A stretch of 64,000 nt of DNA from Zygaena filipendulae (taxonomy: Eukaryota > Arthropoda > Insecta > Lepidoptera > Zygaenidae). The notes below the pieces were generated by a model. It was given only the letters and a program-made list of their open reading frames with translations. It ran no database searches and was not told the DNA's origin. Position numbers and translations under genes: made by a program. Positions 12,570 through 24,454 of this stretch are shown here, piece after piece; position 1 is the first letter of the stretch; each line of letters starts with the position of its first letter. The DNA lies in NCBI GenBank assembly GCA_907165275.2, contig OU015652.1, forward strand, positions 5,037,001 through 5,101,000, in the 5' to 3' direction.

Positions 12570-12870
12570 GGCCGAGATGAAATTTGCATTAAATCCATTT
12601 ACTGTGAAGATTACGGGCATGGAATAGTCTGCTTGACGCCACTGGCTTACTCTAGTGGTAGGTAGTAGGCAGGAGGCGGCATCGCGACGCACAATACACG
12701 TCGATTCGGATTACGCTATCTGCCCGCTTCGTAAGAGGCTATGTAGCCTCAAATAGGCACTTATCGACGCCACAATGCGATGCCTCGCAGCTTCCTTAGC
12801 TGGATCGTGCTCCAAGATTGTGGTATCGCAAACGATACGCGAGAAGCTTTATGTCATAATTGGATTTATT
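12570..12870. other. Repeat-free block, GC-richer than its flanks
   Basis: It holds GGCAGGAGGCGGCATCGCGA and CACGTCGATTCGGATTACG and ends in two overlapping plus-strand frames near 12775-12989 without a recognisable product. Confidence 0.18.
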
Positions 12871-13749
12871 ACTCATTCCGTAACGCAGAGTTGTTACAGT
12901 CAAATTATTATATTTTGTCATATTTCTTTATTTGTACCACTACTCGTAATACTCGTAATGCTTCGTATCTAACAATTAAACGAGTTTGATAAAGTCCAAA
13001 AACTCGTTTAATGGTTCTAGTCCTGGAACAGGACATACCTACTCGTAGTGTAGATACTTTTAATTGTTTTTTGTTCTTAAGATAATAATTCCCTACCCTG
13101 AAATTCGCACTCTGTGCCCACTCTTCCCCTCAAATGTTTGAGTTTGCCACTGGTCTATCAGCCGACCAACGCGGTTGACCAATCATTAGCCCGAGGTTGA
13201 TTTCTATTTCGGAACATAATATCTAGTCTCTTTTTTTTACTAACGGTCATTGTGTTTTTTTTTTATAGTTTTACTATAAAATCCTTTGGGAACTACCTCT
13301 ACGTAATGTTTGTGAAATAACAACTTTAATCAGTATTACACTCGCCAAAGCACTATTATTTTATTATAAATAATACAGTATTGAAAATACATCGAAAGCG
13401 GGACTCGAAACCAGTTAGCATCAAATTCTATGCACATTGTCGGGAATAGAGAAGCAATTTTCACTCAATCCCACCCGACAACAAGTACAAACATACGTGG
13501 CGCACGTGCGTCCGTAGCTATCAATAGTATAACAAATAGGCTGATATTTCGTCAGAAATAACCCGAATCAAGTTTCACTGTGGAAGCTTTTGTGTGTGGC
13601 AGGTGAAAAAGTGAGAGGCTTGATTTATTCTTGCCGGGGCCGCCTATCGCGCACAATGATTGAACGAAGAACGTGTTTATACATTGGACAAACTATGAGA
13701 TATGACACATAAATTCGTTTCTATTTCATGTTTTCTTTATTTTTAATAG

Positions 13750-13860
13750 ACGCCGTCGCGTCTGAGCGGTTCGTACGGCAATCTCGAGGAGACGGGCGCG
13801 AGCCACCGCGACATGCGTTTTAATATCAGAAATATCGAGACAGTAGATACGTATAGGTAG
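13750..13860 (+). CDS. Candidate plus-strand exon with strong codon bias, unrecognised
   Basis: The frame opens directly after a T-rich run ending TTTATTTTTAATAG, which resembles a splice acceptor; the same frame has TAA TAG just before it. It then reads 36 codons to TAG at 13858-13860. The first 23 codons have G or C at the third position in 20 cases, striking in this AT-rich setting. The protein begins TPSRLSGSYGNLEETGASHR and later becomes AT-rich and less convincing. No good donor is visible, so it would be a terminal exon or a fragment. It might also be a gene piece carried in by a transposon. The opposite strand reads less naturally. Confidence 0.25.
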   Translation, partial: TPSRLSGSYGNLEETGASHRDMRFNIRNIETVDTYR

Positions 13861-15140
13861 CTGGAAACCGGATACTGAAATTTGATTTATGTTACTATAT
13901 CGCTGTCGCTTTTCTTTCGAGCTGCACGCACAGAGGTTCTGCAGGAGATCGCTTTGACTGTTACAAACGTCTTTGTTCTACACCATAGTTGCTTTCACAA
14001 TTAGTAATTCATTCATGTAGTATATGACTTTCCTAATCTATAGAATAGAAGTAGGTATTATATCAAAGACCAAAAACTAATAAATAATAATCCACTGCAC
14101 AACAAACAAATGTACTTGATTCCACAGTAAGCTAGATATCACAAGATTGTGTCGTGGAAACTAATAACTGTATAGTATTGTATAGTGAGGTTTGTAATGG
14201 AGTATCTACGAGAAATTTATTGGGATCACATGTGAAAATCAAGTTGGGCGCCACGGGATGACGCGTGTGCAAGTAATAGGTACTCGCTATAATATGTGTG
14301 GTTGAGCGTCGGCAGTCGATATTGACTTTGATAAACGATCCATTCGGTGTCGCCCTATAAGGAGCCACGTCACCTACTTTGGTGCATTGCGGCTCCCTAC
14401 CACCAACCATACCCCTTGTTTACACTCTATCCGCGTAGTTTTTATGATTACTTTCGTCATATTATGTCCAAGAACAGTATTTACGAGGCCCCCTTTATTT
14501 TACGTTTGATAGATTTTATTGGGCGTCCATGGAAGGTCAGGCTGATTTTTTCTAAGTAATATAAACGAATACTCAGTTCCGTATACTAGTACGACTCGCA
14601 TAGGTGCATTTTTTCTATTATTGACTAAATATAAATAAAAGAAACTCTACATTATTTGTCTCGAATAGCATTTCAAATTCTTCTTATGATTTTGAATCTG
14701 AGGTACGACATAACAGTGAAACCATTGCTGATGATGCCCTTGGCTTTACTTGCGTAAACATTCCCGGTTTCTTTAGGATATGAAACCAAGTTCAAACATC
14801 CTGCTGACTTTCATAGATAAATATATGTAAGTGAGTTTTACGCGCCATTCAAAATTGCCATTATTCGTAGTTCAATTTGTTACTTTTGAGTGGGTACTAT
14901 AGGTATAATACAACCAGGAAATGTTCTTTGTTACTGTTGTTGGGATTTCTACGGTCCCTATGTATAGGACGTAGTCACCGGAGTAGATGATACGTGATTT
15001 GCAGGTTTTTGCTTCCTGACTATAAAATACACGACTTATATTTCTTTATTTGCCCTTTTCTTTTACTTTTCTACTAGAGATATATATTTTCTACTATACT
15101 TACTGGTACATTTCATTACATAAACATTTATTATTATAAA

Positions 15141-15270
15141 CTAGTTGAGCCTCGCGGTTTACCCGCATAAGTTTAGGAATTCCCGTAGGAACTCATACTT
15201 CTTATAACATAGCTAATTAGCAGTGAAAGTTCTGTCAAAATCGGTCGAACCGTTTCGGAGATTCACCCAC
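15141..15270 (-). mobile_element. Helitron-like element, 3' portion reversed
   Basis: It starts CTAGTTGAGCCTCGCGGTTT and continues GGAATTCCCGTAGGAACTC and TCGAACCGTTTCGGAG. Confidence 0.7.
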
Positions 15271-15411
15271 GAAAGTATCGGAATTCCTTCGTTCGGAGAA
15301 CCTTTACAATAACAAACACAACAAAAAAATTACTAGCGAAATTGGTCCAGCCGCTCACGCGTGATGCTGTGTCTAAGAGAAATAGGGATTCATTTTTATA
15401 TATATACCTAG

Positions 15412-15537
15412 ATGCGTAATTAAATTTCGCATACTACACGTTGTCAAGGGTAGGTACAGAAAAATATATGGTAGTAGGTAGGTACTTTTATTTCGAATAT
15501 TCGCGGGATCTCTGAAATTAACGCGGGAAACAGCTAT
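15412..15537 (+). mobile_element. Helitron-like element, 3' portion
   Basis: It shows CACGTTGTCAAGGGTAGGTA, then TCGCGGGATCTCTGAAATTA and a damaged end GGGAAACAGCTAT. Confidence 0.65.
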
Positions 15538-15769
15538 TAAAATAATTGACCGATAGTAAAAAAAAATGTGAGTTCAAACTTTCAGATTAGATTTTTTCAG
15601 ATACGGGTTTGTACTTAGGGTCCGTCGATTTTATGCTGAACCCTTGGATAACTAAAGATTTAAAGCCAATTATGAAGTAAAGCACCGTATAATAAAATAT
15701 AAAAATTTATTCGCCTATGAAAAGCCTTACTTATCGTTAGGCAACGTTAACAGAGACGGCCAGCGAAGG

Positions 15770-15870
15770 CTTTCAGGCATCAAGCCGATATCATTTGCAT
15801 AATATTGAAACTGTTCCGATAGTGTAACAAAGGCTCATTAGCTCTATTGATCGGCTTACGATATCGAATA
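15770..15870. promoter_or_regulatory. Candidate regulatory block, copy 1 of a duplicated motif set
   Basis: It contains ATTTGCATAATATTGAAAC at 15793-15811, then GCTCATTA 21 bases on and ATTGATCGGCTT 5 bases after that. The same three motifs recur with nearly identical spacing at 16483. ATTTGCAT matches the POU/octamer core. The function is inferred. Confidence 0.3.
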
Positions 15871-16469
15871 TTAGACCGATGCAACATAAACTTACTAGGC
15901 TTACGATCAATAACGCCATATCGAACACATTAAACAATAATTATTCAAAATACACTACATAATTTACACATAAAACATCTGTCATAAAATCTATACTATT
16001 TTTGCTGCAATCGAAGATTTTTCAAAGAAAATTGAAGGTATAGTTTTTACCCTCAATTTTCCTTCAGAGTTATGTTTCGGTCCGCTCATATTTGTAAGTA
16101 TTCGCATATAATATATTCTTTTCTTTTGAGTGCTCTTGATATAAGTTTTTCAGGTACGGCTTTAATCTGATTAGCCTGCAATGCGCCTTTATGATCGACA
16201 CTTTTCTATATTCAACAATCTCTCTGTACTTACTACATTTTCCTAAGTTTTAAACAATTGACAGATTTCAGCTAATCTGATTCTCTTTGAGACAACATAA
16301 AAATGCGCCTGTTTTCTATTGACGACTTTCTTCTTCTTTCATCCAAATTATTTTATCTTTGATCATCTGCATCATCATCGCCTCTTCGTCTGAACTAATA
16401 TTAGTGTTAAACTAAATAAATATATACCAAATGAAGTGCATTGGGATTGGCCGCCAATATTGTACTTAG

Positions 16470-16570
16470 TATATGCGTAAGTATTTGCATAATATTGAAA
16501 CGTCAGCGATACGGATCCAGGGAGCTCATTAACGTAATTGATCGGCTTTCCGCTACTACTGAATCAATCG
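16470..16570. promoter_or_regulatory. Candidate regulatory block, copy 2 of the duplicated motif set
   Basis: ATTTGCATAATATTGAAAC at 16483-16501 is followed by GCTCATTA after 22 bases and ATTGATCGGCTT 5 bases further. Sequence between the motifs differs from copy 1, so only the motifs are shared. Confidence 0.3.
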
Positions 16571-16999
16571 CACGTCCAACCATTGATTTCCATTAATTAA
16601 CGAACCGAATGTCGCATATCACTGATGCATCATAAAGCAAATGATGATTATTTTGACAGACTTTGCGTTTGATAATTATAGATAGGTTCGTTTCAAACAA
16701 AGGACCGCGTGTTTGAAAACGTGCTGAAAAACTAAATATATATCTCGTTCAGGTGAATTTCGTCCAATTTTGAGCGTGGCATTTTAATGGTAAAATACAT
16801 ATCAAATTTTCCAGTAATACTATCGTCTCGAAACAAACATAGCAAACAACAGTGAGTTCTCCGTTTCAAAACATACAACTTTGACATCTGCCAAACTAGA
16901 ACAAACACAATCCAGCGGAAGGCGGTGGCACACACCCGACTTAAATCAAATAACTGCATGTATTGCTTTTAGCTTTGTAAAGCTTCAAGTGCAATAGCG

Positions 17000-18340
17000 T
17001 CAGTAGCGGATGTTCCACCCCCGTCTCTAGTCTATGATATTGCTCCACGCCCTTTACGTGTTCTCCACGGTCTAAGGAGAGTGGCGCGGGTACGCACGAG
17101 GCACTCCGCCGCCCTCGCTCCCCCTCCCCCCACTCTTAAGAGATACCGCGAGCATGACTGGGACCTAAATGCTCCAGTATATCCCTTTAATTGCCTTTTT
17201 TTCTACAGACCGGATTTAAGAGCTCGCGCCATATCTCCTCACGTCGCAATTACAGAGACGTCTTATGATAAATCTGCCGTAATTTGCATGAGATAGCATA
17301 CGCTCTCAACTTTCACGCGGTGCTTCCTACACTCCCCGTTTATTACGTTAAGGAACGTTCCCAAGAATGAGAATGAGCTTTTTAACTACTAACTAGATAG
17401 CGTTAACTAGTATTTGCGGCATTAGTGCCGCATAATTTTTCCCGGTGATCACGTAAGTGGACGGCTGCAATCTCGTTGGATTTTAGGGTGTTTCTCTCAT
17501 CTCAGAGTACAAATTAAGTTCGCGCGAATGTGAGTTTTGGGGAAGCAAATTTATTTTTTAACACCAGCGTACAATTTGGAAACTATTCACGAGAGCGAGA
17601 GAATTTTATTTTTTGTTATATTATTCGTTCATACAATTTCTTCGCAACGACATAAGACAGTAAGAGGCAAACAAAACAGACGGCACAATCTCCGTGTTGC
17701 AACGTGGCAAATCGTCGGCCGACACCCCGTGAGTTCCCCGCTCGTTCGCCAATCTCGACATTTTTTCCCGTTACCAGCGAGTAGGTACCTCTGTTAGCTG
17801 CGGCAGAGATTGTAGCGTCAGCAAACCGCCCTGCGGACTGCGACGGCCTTTATTTGTCGAACGATGCGCCAAAACATAACGTTGCCGTTGCAATCGACTA
17901 TTAAAAAAAAAAAAACACGCTAAATTGCTACTTTTCGACGGTGAAGTTTCTTTTTGCATTCGCATACAACAGACATTTTTAGGAGATACGAAAGATTTAT
18001 TCCATCCCATCGAGATCGATTCTTGAGCTGCATTTTGTGCGGATTACAACTTTTCATGATACGAGTAGAAGCTAAGTGGAGCGTTAAGCAATAAGTTGAA
18101 CAACATGACAAATGACAATGACAACAGTATAGTGGGACTGCGCCTCGTGCGATACGGAAGTGTAATGAATGTCAAAGTGAGTGTCTTCAAAGTGAGACCG
18201 ATAAACTTATCTCGTTATTGAGGAGTGTGCGGCGCCGCGCTGGTGGCGAGCTGGCGCGGGCGGGCCGGCTCCCTCGCGATGACATGTCATTAGTGCCCGT
18301 TCACTTCACCGACGAACCGTCTTACATACTCGGTTAACGA
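17000..18340. other. Repeat-free, CpG-richer block, possible promoter or enhancer
   Basis: I see no transposon in this 1.3 kb. It has clusters such as GTGGCGCGGGTACGCACGAG near 17085, an octamer-type AATTTGCATGAG near 17283, and a GC-rich run GGCGCCGCGCTGGTGGCGAG near 18231. A plus-strand frame is open from 18122 to 18337 without an early ATG, and AAA|GTGAGT donor-like sites lie at about 18177 and 18192. None of these is conclusive. Confidence 0.25.
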
Positions 18341-18591
18341 AGCATTCAAATAGGTATCCATAATTCTTTAAATTAAACTGTACTATTTGTACGTACGTAT
18401 ATATTTAAAGGCACCGTACACAACGGTAAGAACGATCGATTCGATCTCAACTTAATGGGTGCAACTGACACTAATAGTATTCCGATATCTTACCTAAATT
18501 TTATTTATAGATAAAATACCTATATTACCAAATATTGAAGTATTGTTTTAAAAGATAGGTATTCAGTTGAAATCAATTAAGATGAAATCTA

Positions 18592-19148
18592 TCTATACTA
18601 TAATAAAAGAGTAGAAGCCGCGATTCTTATCATTGAATGTTTTTACCTAAAATTGAGAGGGGTGATAAAAGAAGAGTAACCAAGCCCAAAAAAAAAAAAT
18701 TTAAATTCTTTTTTGTCTGTCTGTCTGTTCGCGATAAACTCCGCATCTACTGAACGGGTTGTCATGCAGTTTTCAGTAGTAGATTAAACTAAGTCTGGAG
18801 CAACATATAGGCTTTGTTTCATCGAAATAGGACATAGGGGAAAAAAGTTATCATCAGTTAAAAACTTCAGTGCAATGCAATGGTCGAAAGCTTCGATATA
18901 ATTTTGCATAACGAACATGATAAAACCTTTTTAGAGATATGCATTTTTTTCTTCTTTTGAATTGATTTTTCGCGAAGTGACAGTTTTAAAGCTTGGAGAG
19001 ACAGATAATGCGATCATATTTTCTTTGAGACTAAAGAGTATATAACCACTACGTTTTAAAAGAGTGAGAAAATCTAACGTCATTATACTTGTAATGGCAA
19101 GGGTCGAAAATTCACATTCACGCGGGTGAAACCGCGGGCATCAGCTAG
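18592..19148 (+). mobile_element. Long Helitron-like element
   Basis: It opens TCTATACTATAATAAAAGAG, has TTGTCTGTCTGTCTGTTCGC about 120 bp in, and ends TCACGCGGGTGAAACCGCGG then GCATCAGCTAG|T. Its 5' part resembles 32202-32662. Confidence 0.8.
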
Positions 19149-20507
19149 TAAATAATAACGAAAACTGCATGTATTATCAAATTATTTTTAGGTATGTACA
19201 TACATATCAATTCATTCATTATAGCTAAACCTACCAGAAGTTGATTCATTTAACTTAAATTTAAAATAATTTTTACTTCTTGTTTGTAGTTAGATGAACT
19301 CTAGTTCATAACCAACTTATATTGTGTTTGGTTATATAATTATAGTTTGTTTTTTTTTTCTTGTTACATTTTGTAAAATTTTGTGAGACCTGAAATTATA
19401 TATTAATTTATCTTATATTTTAACTAGATCCAATTTCATCAAATATGAAGAAATAGATATATATATATACCAAAGTTCATTATAAATTGAAAGCAGTGCC
19501 TATAAGTCTATGTAAGTACACCTACCGGTCGGGGATAGGTTCTGATGAGCATGTTACTCTTGGGGAAGGCGACCCATCATGTGCTATGACACCCCATTAA
19601 CCCAAGAGCGCTAACTTACTTCGGTAATATGTTTCGAGACACATTACTAGGTTACTATCCGGTACGTAAAGATGTCTATAGATACTAAGACTCAATATAC
19701 GTACACATATTACTATATTATGTATGTTTCTATTCAAAGAGTAGATAATTTTGTTGATCATGTTGTTATTAAATCCTAACCATCATGCAATGTTAAAATA
19801 ATACTTCCAAAAGAAATTTAAATAAATTGCACTAGAAACATTAATAATCTTGGCGAACTGTATTTAAGGAAAATTCTGTAACAGGTCAAAATTTAAATCA
19901 TCTCTTGACACAAATCATGTTTTAGTATGTACATTAAAAAAAAACTTTGCAGCCATATAATTCTGCCACTGTAAATGGCATGGCGATTGGCGGTGATCGT
20001 AGACATAATAACTTATCAACCATATTGTATTATACTATAATATATTAATTATATTATATTTTATTTGCTGCCTTATAAAGTATACCGATGTAACCTACGT
20101 AGCGAGTGTATTGGAAAAAGTTATAAAGGTTTGCTCAATTTAAAGGCAACAAGTTATAAACGCAAGATTTTTCTCACGTCATGGATGACCAATTTACACC
20201 TAATATTAAAATAAGATGACAAAACGTGACCCGGGTACGGCCCGCCATCTATCACGGGGGAGCGTCAAGCGAGCTTTTTCAAAAAATCCAAAGGTATTTA
20301 TACCCAATCTTTGTGTCAATTTGCTTAATTTATTATTATCGAGAGGCGTGTGCCAGAAGTGATTGGAACGCCAAAAGATGGCAGGTTTTGAGCACCCTAT
20401 GTTTGTTTATTATTTTTTCTAATGTATGTACTACTTGCTCTTCCTCGCCACGGTTTTACTTACTCTTTTTTTACCTTTTTCAACTTAGGGGTTGAATTAC
20501 TAAAGTA

Positions 20508-20717
20508 TCCTTACTAATATTAAAAATGCAAAAGTGAGTTTGTTTGTTTGTTAAGCTTTTACACCTCGACGGCTTACTAGATAATCATGAAATTTTCTAT
20601 CTACCTATACGTTTATACGTTTTCAGGGATACAGAGAAGGACATAGGGTACTTTTTATCCCGGAATTCCCGCGGGAAATACGAAATTACCGCCGGTGAAA
20701 CCGCGGTGAACAGCGAT
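20508..20717 (+). mobile_element. Helitron-like element, damaged 3' end
   Basis: It opens TCCTTACTAATATTAAAAAT and has AGAAGGACATAGGGTACTTT. The CTAG terminus has become GCGATT. Confidence 0.82.
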
Positions 20718-21282
20718 TATATATAAGTATAAGCTTTTCGAGGTGTCAAAAAACCTTGCTAGGTTTGTCTGAACACCGATATTAGTCGACAACACTACTT
20801 AGGTACTTTATACGTAAATCGTTAGGAGGATTTAAAACAGGAAGTCTACCAACTGTGTAGTTACCTTACGGGTCTCAATAAATTTTTTACCTTAGATATT
20901 CAAAAGTAAATTGCTAAAACGAAGTGGCATTCTTATTTAAAAGTGCGGACTAGGCACCTCCAGCACAGAACAATGAATTCTCTAGGACCACAGTACTTCG
21001 ATAAACGCTCTACACAAGAGTACCTAAGATTAAAAATTTAAATCGTAGTCAGGATTTTTGGGTTGGGCAACGTTATGGCACTGGGCATGCGCACATAGAT
21101 GATCGTTGTACGTTTAGAAACCCAGTTTACGGCGTAACTTCCGGTGCAAAAACAAAAGTGTGTATTTTTTATCATGTCCTGTAAGTATGTACATCGCCGT
21201 CGGTAAAATATAAAGCCAGAGAATGATAAATGTTTTTCACTTTTGCCTTTTTTAATATCTAATAATACGTAGGTGGTGCTAG

Positions 21283-21520
21283 CAGTGGCGAAGGGTGAAA
21301 TATTGAGAGGGGGAAGCCGGAAATCTACTTTAATTTCAACTTATTAAACTATTAACTGTTAACGCGGTTTCACCTGCGATAAGTACGGAGTTCCCGCGGG
21401 AATTCCGGTATAAAAAGTCCTTCCCTGTATCCCTGACAACGTTCCCAATTACGGTAGAGAGAGATGTTGCGTCTGAAGGGAAGCCGGTGGGAATCGGCTT
21501 CTATGGTACCTTCGCCACTG
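21283..21520. mobile_element. hAT-type MITE with 8-bp target duplication
   Basis: The inverted ends are CAGTGGCGAAGG at 21283 and CCTTCGCCACTG ending at 21520. Exact direct repeats GGTGCTAG flank it at 21275-21282 and 21521-21528. An 8-bp duplication with CAG..CTG ends is the hAT signature. A reversed HLE fragment sits inside. Confidence 0.9.
21362..21450 (-). mobile_element. Helitron-like fragment inside the hAT MITE
   Basis: CGCGGTTTCACCTGCGATAA, GGAGTTCCCGCGGGAATTCC and TCCCTGTATCCCTGACAACG are reversed HLE blocks. It is enclosed by the MITE ends. Confidence 0.8.
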
Positions 21521-21538
21521 GGTGCTAGGTTACTTTCT

Positions 21539-21687
21539 GGGGCCCTATTTTTGAATCACTCGAATTACTTTCACACACGGAATCGCGAATTCACGTGCGA
21601 ATGCTCATACATTTTTTAAGCATTCACGCGTGAATCTTGCAATTCCGTGTGCGAAAAGTAATTCAAGCGATTCAAAAATACGACCCC
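21539..21687. mobile_element. Palindromic MITE, 149 bp
   Basis: The left arm GGGGCCCTATTTTTGAATCA and CTTTCACACACGGAAT mirrors the right arm ATTCCGTGTGCGAAAAG and GATTCAAAAATACGACCCC. Arms are about 65 bp with few mismatches. It starts 18 bp after the hAT MITE. Confidence 0.8.
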
Positions 21688-21728
21688 TGTAGTTGAGACG
21701 CGCAGCTCATGGAATATCTATATACTTA

Positions 21729-21925
21729 TCTACTAGGTTTAAACGAGCAATTCTTGTATATACATAATATAGCTACATCTCGGAAATGACTCCAACGATT
21801 TTCATGTTTAGCATGCAGGGGGTTTCGGGGGCGATTAATCGATCTAGCTAGGTTTCAATTTTAGAAGATTTTTTTAGAAATGAAACATTTGTGTACTGCT
21901 TTCCAACTTAACAACAGATGGCGCT
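21729..21925 (+). mobile_element. Diverged interspersed repeat, probably Helitron-like
   Basis: TTTAAACGAGCAATTCTTGT then AGCTACATCTCGGAAATGAC match a repeat start I know from Lepidoptera. The 3' boundary is not clear. Confidence 0.5.
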
Positions 21926-22285
21926 ACGAGCGAATCTCGGCCGTCCAGATATTTTCACTAAAATGACCTACATTGCAAGCAAATCAAAATTATTCGTTTA
22001 TCGTACTCTATCGGTCGAACTGAGAACTTAACTTCATTCAACGATTGCAGTTATTCGGGACATTCGTTGTTCACAATCGTTTCAATAGCGGACTCCATCC
22101 CTCGCTACAAAAAATCGTATTAAAATCATATTTTTTTTTTTAAAAAGAAATTGACGGCCAGAAATTTCAAATAATAATTTTAAACTTATAAAAAAAAATT
22201 CAACAAGTGCCAAAACTGGCCACTTTTAGTATTTAGTAGATTAGATAGTGTTTTTTGCAGTTCACCCCCGTTAATTTTCCTTAAT

Positions 22286-22336
22286 ATCCTATGTAAGATA
22301 TCATCCTATGTAAGTTAATTATCCTATGTAAGATAT
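22286..22336 (+). repeat. Three copies of ATCCTATGTAAG
   Basis: Copies start at 22286, 22303 and 22321 with 5-6 bp between them. Confidence 0.7.
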
Positions 22337-22699
22337 TTCTATGAACGTTGATGGCAAATTTTAAATGTATTTTTGCCTGACGTCACGTGTGAACGTCAAG
22401 TTAGTACGAACTAAGTTGTAACTTTGAGTCTTATAATAATAACATGAACATGGTATCGTAGCTGATGATTGATATACTCCCTACGTCACACCAACTAATG
22501 ACAGGTCGGAGGTTGTTGACTTTCAAGTTACTAATTAATATTGCTATTATTTAGGCTCGCGTTAAAATGTAGTGACTTGATTGTGGAGCACGTACTTACG
22601 CTTAAAATATGCGTAAATTTAAATATTTCAAACTTAATAATACAATACGAGCATAATTTATTTTGTGTTACGACAAAACGTTGTTAAATAAAATTCAAT

Positions 22700-22870
22700 A
22701 TGGCGGCAGAAATAGATATAATACATTGGACTACAGAAGTGGGTAGTTTAAACTTATCACAAAGTCTCCCTGAAAATCTGTTCATTGAAATGGGTTTAAA
22801 GAACTTTTTATTGGGTAGGCATGACAATATTTACCCCGATGCAGGGCAAGAACCCGCAAAGTTTAAATGA
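22700..22870 (+). CDS. Candidate 56-residue ORF, unrecognised
   Basis: It runs from ATG at 22700 to TGA at 22868-22870, preceded by AAATTCAAT. It encodes 56 residues beginning MAAEIDIIHWTTEVGSLNLS and ending DAGQEPAKFK. The product is acidic with no cysteine, no signal peptide and no membrane segment. Its composition is more protein-like than most frames here. No family is recognised and no clear splice donor or polyadenylation signal was seen. A minus-strand HLE starts 50 bp downstream at 22921. It could be a small gene, the first exon of one, a fragment of an old retrocopy, or chance. Confidence 0.25.
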   Translation: MAAEIDIIHWTTEVGSLNLSQSLPENLFIEMGLKNFLLGRHDNIYPDAGQEPAKFK

Positions 22871-22920
22871 CCCATTTTTTTAAAACCTAGTGTACCTTCT
22901 TGGTTTATTATAATTATTAA

Positions 22921-23102
22921 CTAGCTGTCCTCCGCGGTTTCACCCACGATAATTTCGGAGTTCCCACGGGAGTTCCAGGATAAACTATAAGTGTAAACCT
23001 TCCTCTTGAATCCCTTTATCTATTGGTGAAAACCACATGAAAATCTGTTCAGTAGTGAACATACAGACAGACAGACTTTGTTTTATGATAATATTTAAGG
23101 AT
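22921..23102 (-). mobile_element. Helitron-like element, reversed
   Basis: It begins CTAGCTGTCCTCCGCGGTTT and has CATACAGACAGACAGAC, the reversed GTCT microsatellite. It ends near TTTATGATAATATTTAAGGA. Confidence 0.82.
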
Positions 23103-24454
23103 TGTTATGATTTTAATAATTAAATTTCATATTAAAAATTCTACATAAGTAGATATTTCCAAGAAATGAAATGTAGTCCCACTGATCCTAGCTGCTATTG
23201 ACGCAGTATTAATTAAAAGTTGCGACGGCGTCTATATGCACATAAAATAAAACTTAATCTCGATAAAAGAGTATCGCACTTGGCGTCACTCAGTAACACT
23301 CCAGCATCGCTAAGCTCATGAAAAAGTATTTCAATTTCTTTTTTTTTTGTATCTCAAAATAGAAAATTCCACCCCACTGTGGCAGGCAAACGAGCCAACT
23401 TTTAATTTTATTAAAGTATTCGTCATGAAGAAATAAACTCACCATACGATGCCGAAAGTATTAAAGTAATAGGTTGACAGGAAGTATGTCGGGAATTCAT
23501 AAAATATACGAGAGAAAGCAAAGTTATAAGAAGGTTCCAACATGATTAAATGCAATTTCTTTACAAAGTATGCTTCTACTTGCTTCGCTTGTGCTACGTA
23601 CAAAGTTTTGCTTTCGGGAGGCCGTGTTGACTGTGTCGATGACGGGGCAATTGTTCAAGTATATTGTAAAGGGTCACACGTGTCGTCAGGCAAAAATACA
23701 TTTAAAATTGTCCATCAACGTTCGTAGAAATATCTTACATAGGATACATACTTTTATCCCGATACATATTATTAGCAAATTTATGGATATCACCCAATTT
23801 TTATAAATTGTGACTGGTAGACTGGACATTTAAATTTTTTGAAGCCTATTTCTACTTTTGAGGTCTCCATGACTAATAAGAATAAAAAAAAAATTAAATA
23901 CTTACCTATATTTTGATTAAATTCCGTATTAACAAACGGGATATTTAATATTTGATATTTCTTGCTATTATAAACTTAGAAAATAGTTTTTGTAATAAGT
24001 ATGTGTGCGTGTGTGTAAAAATTAAATCAAATGTCTTCACTAATGTTTAAAGAAAACGAAATGTATTTTGATTCAGATCACAGGATTTATTAAATTATTG
24101 TAAACCCTATATTACGAGAGAAAATTTTTTAAGAAGTCATTAAAGCTTTGTACCATATTTATTCATATGTGAGCGGTAAACCCACAATATATGGAAAACT
24201 AGATTTTCGAAAATGTTTGCAGCGGTTTTTATTCGCAGCGGCATTTGAATTTTTTAGACCTTCCTCAATTTTTAACGAACATCCTCTGAATCCTTTTTTG
24301 TAACATTGGTAACATAACTGATTCATCATTTTTGTTTACACATATCAAATGTTCTGAATTTAAAAATGTTATCAGTAAACTGGCTGGTAAGAAATCTGGG
24401 TCGAACGGATTTAGAACCTATTTGAATATTTTATAATGTATACTAATCCTACTA

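Noticed and set aside
16045..16100. A 26-nt plus-strand stretch between CTTCAG and GTAAGT that mimics a microexon
   Set aside because: The leading CCTCAATTTTCC belongs to a small inverted repeat, and no gene is known on this strand.
23439..23541. Minus-strand 34-codon frame starting MLEPSYNFAFSRIF and ending at a TATG|GTGAGT donor-like site
   Set aside because: Very rich in aromatic residues from AT-rich codons; no acceptor or partner exon. Probably chance.
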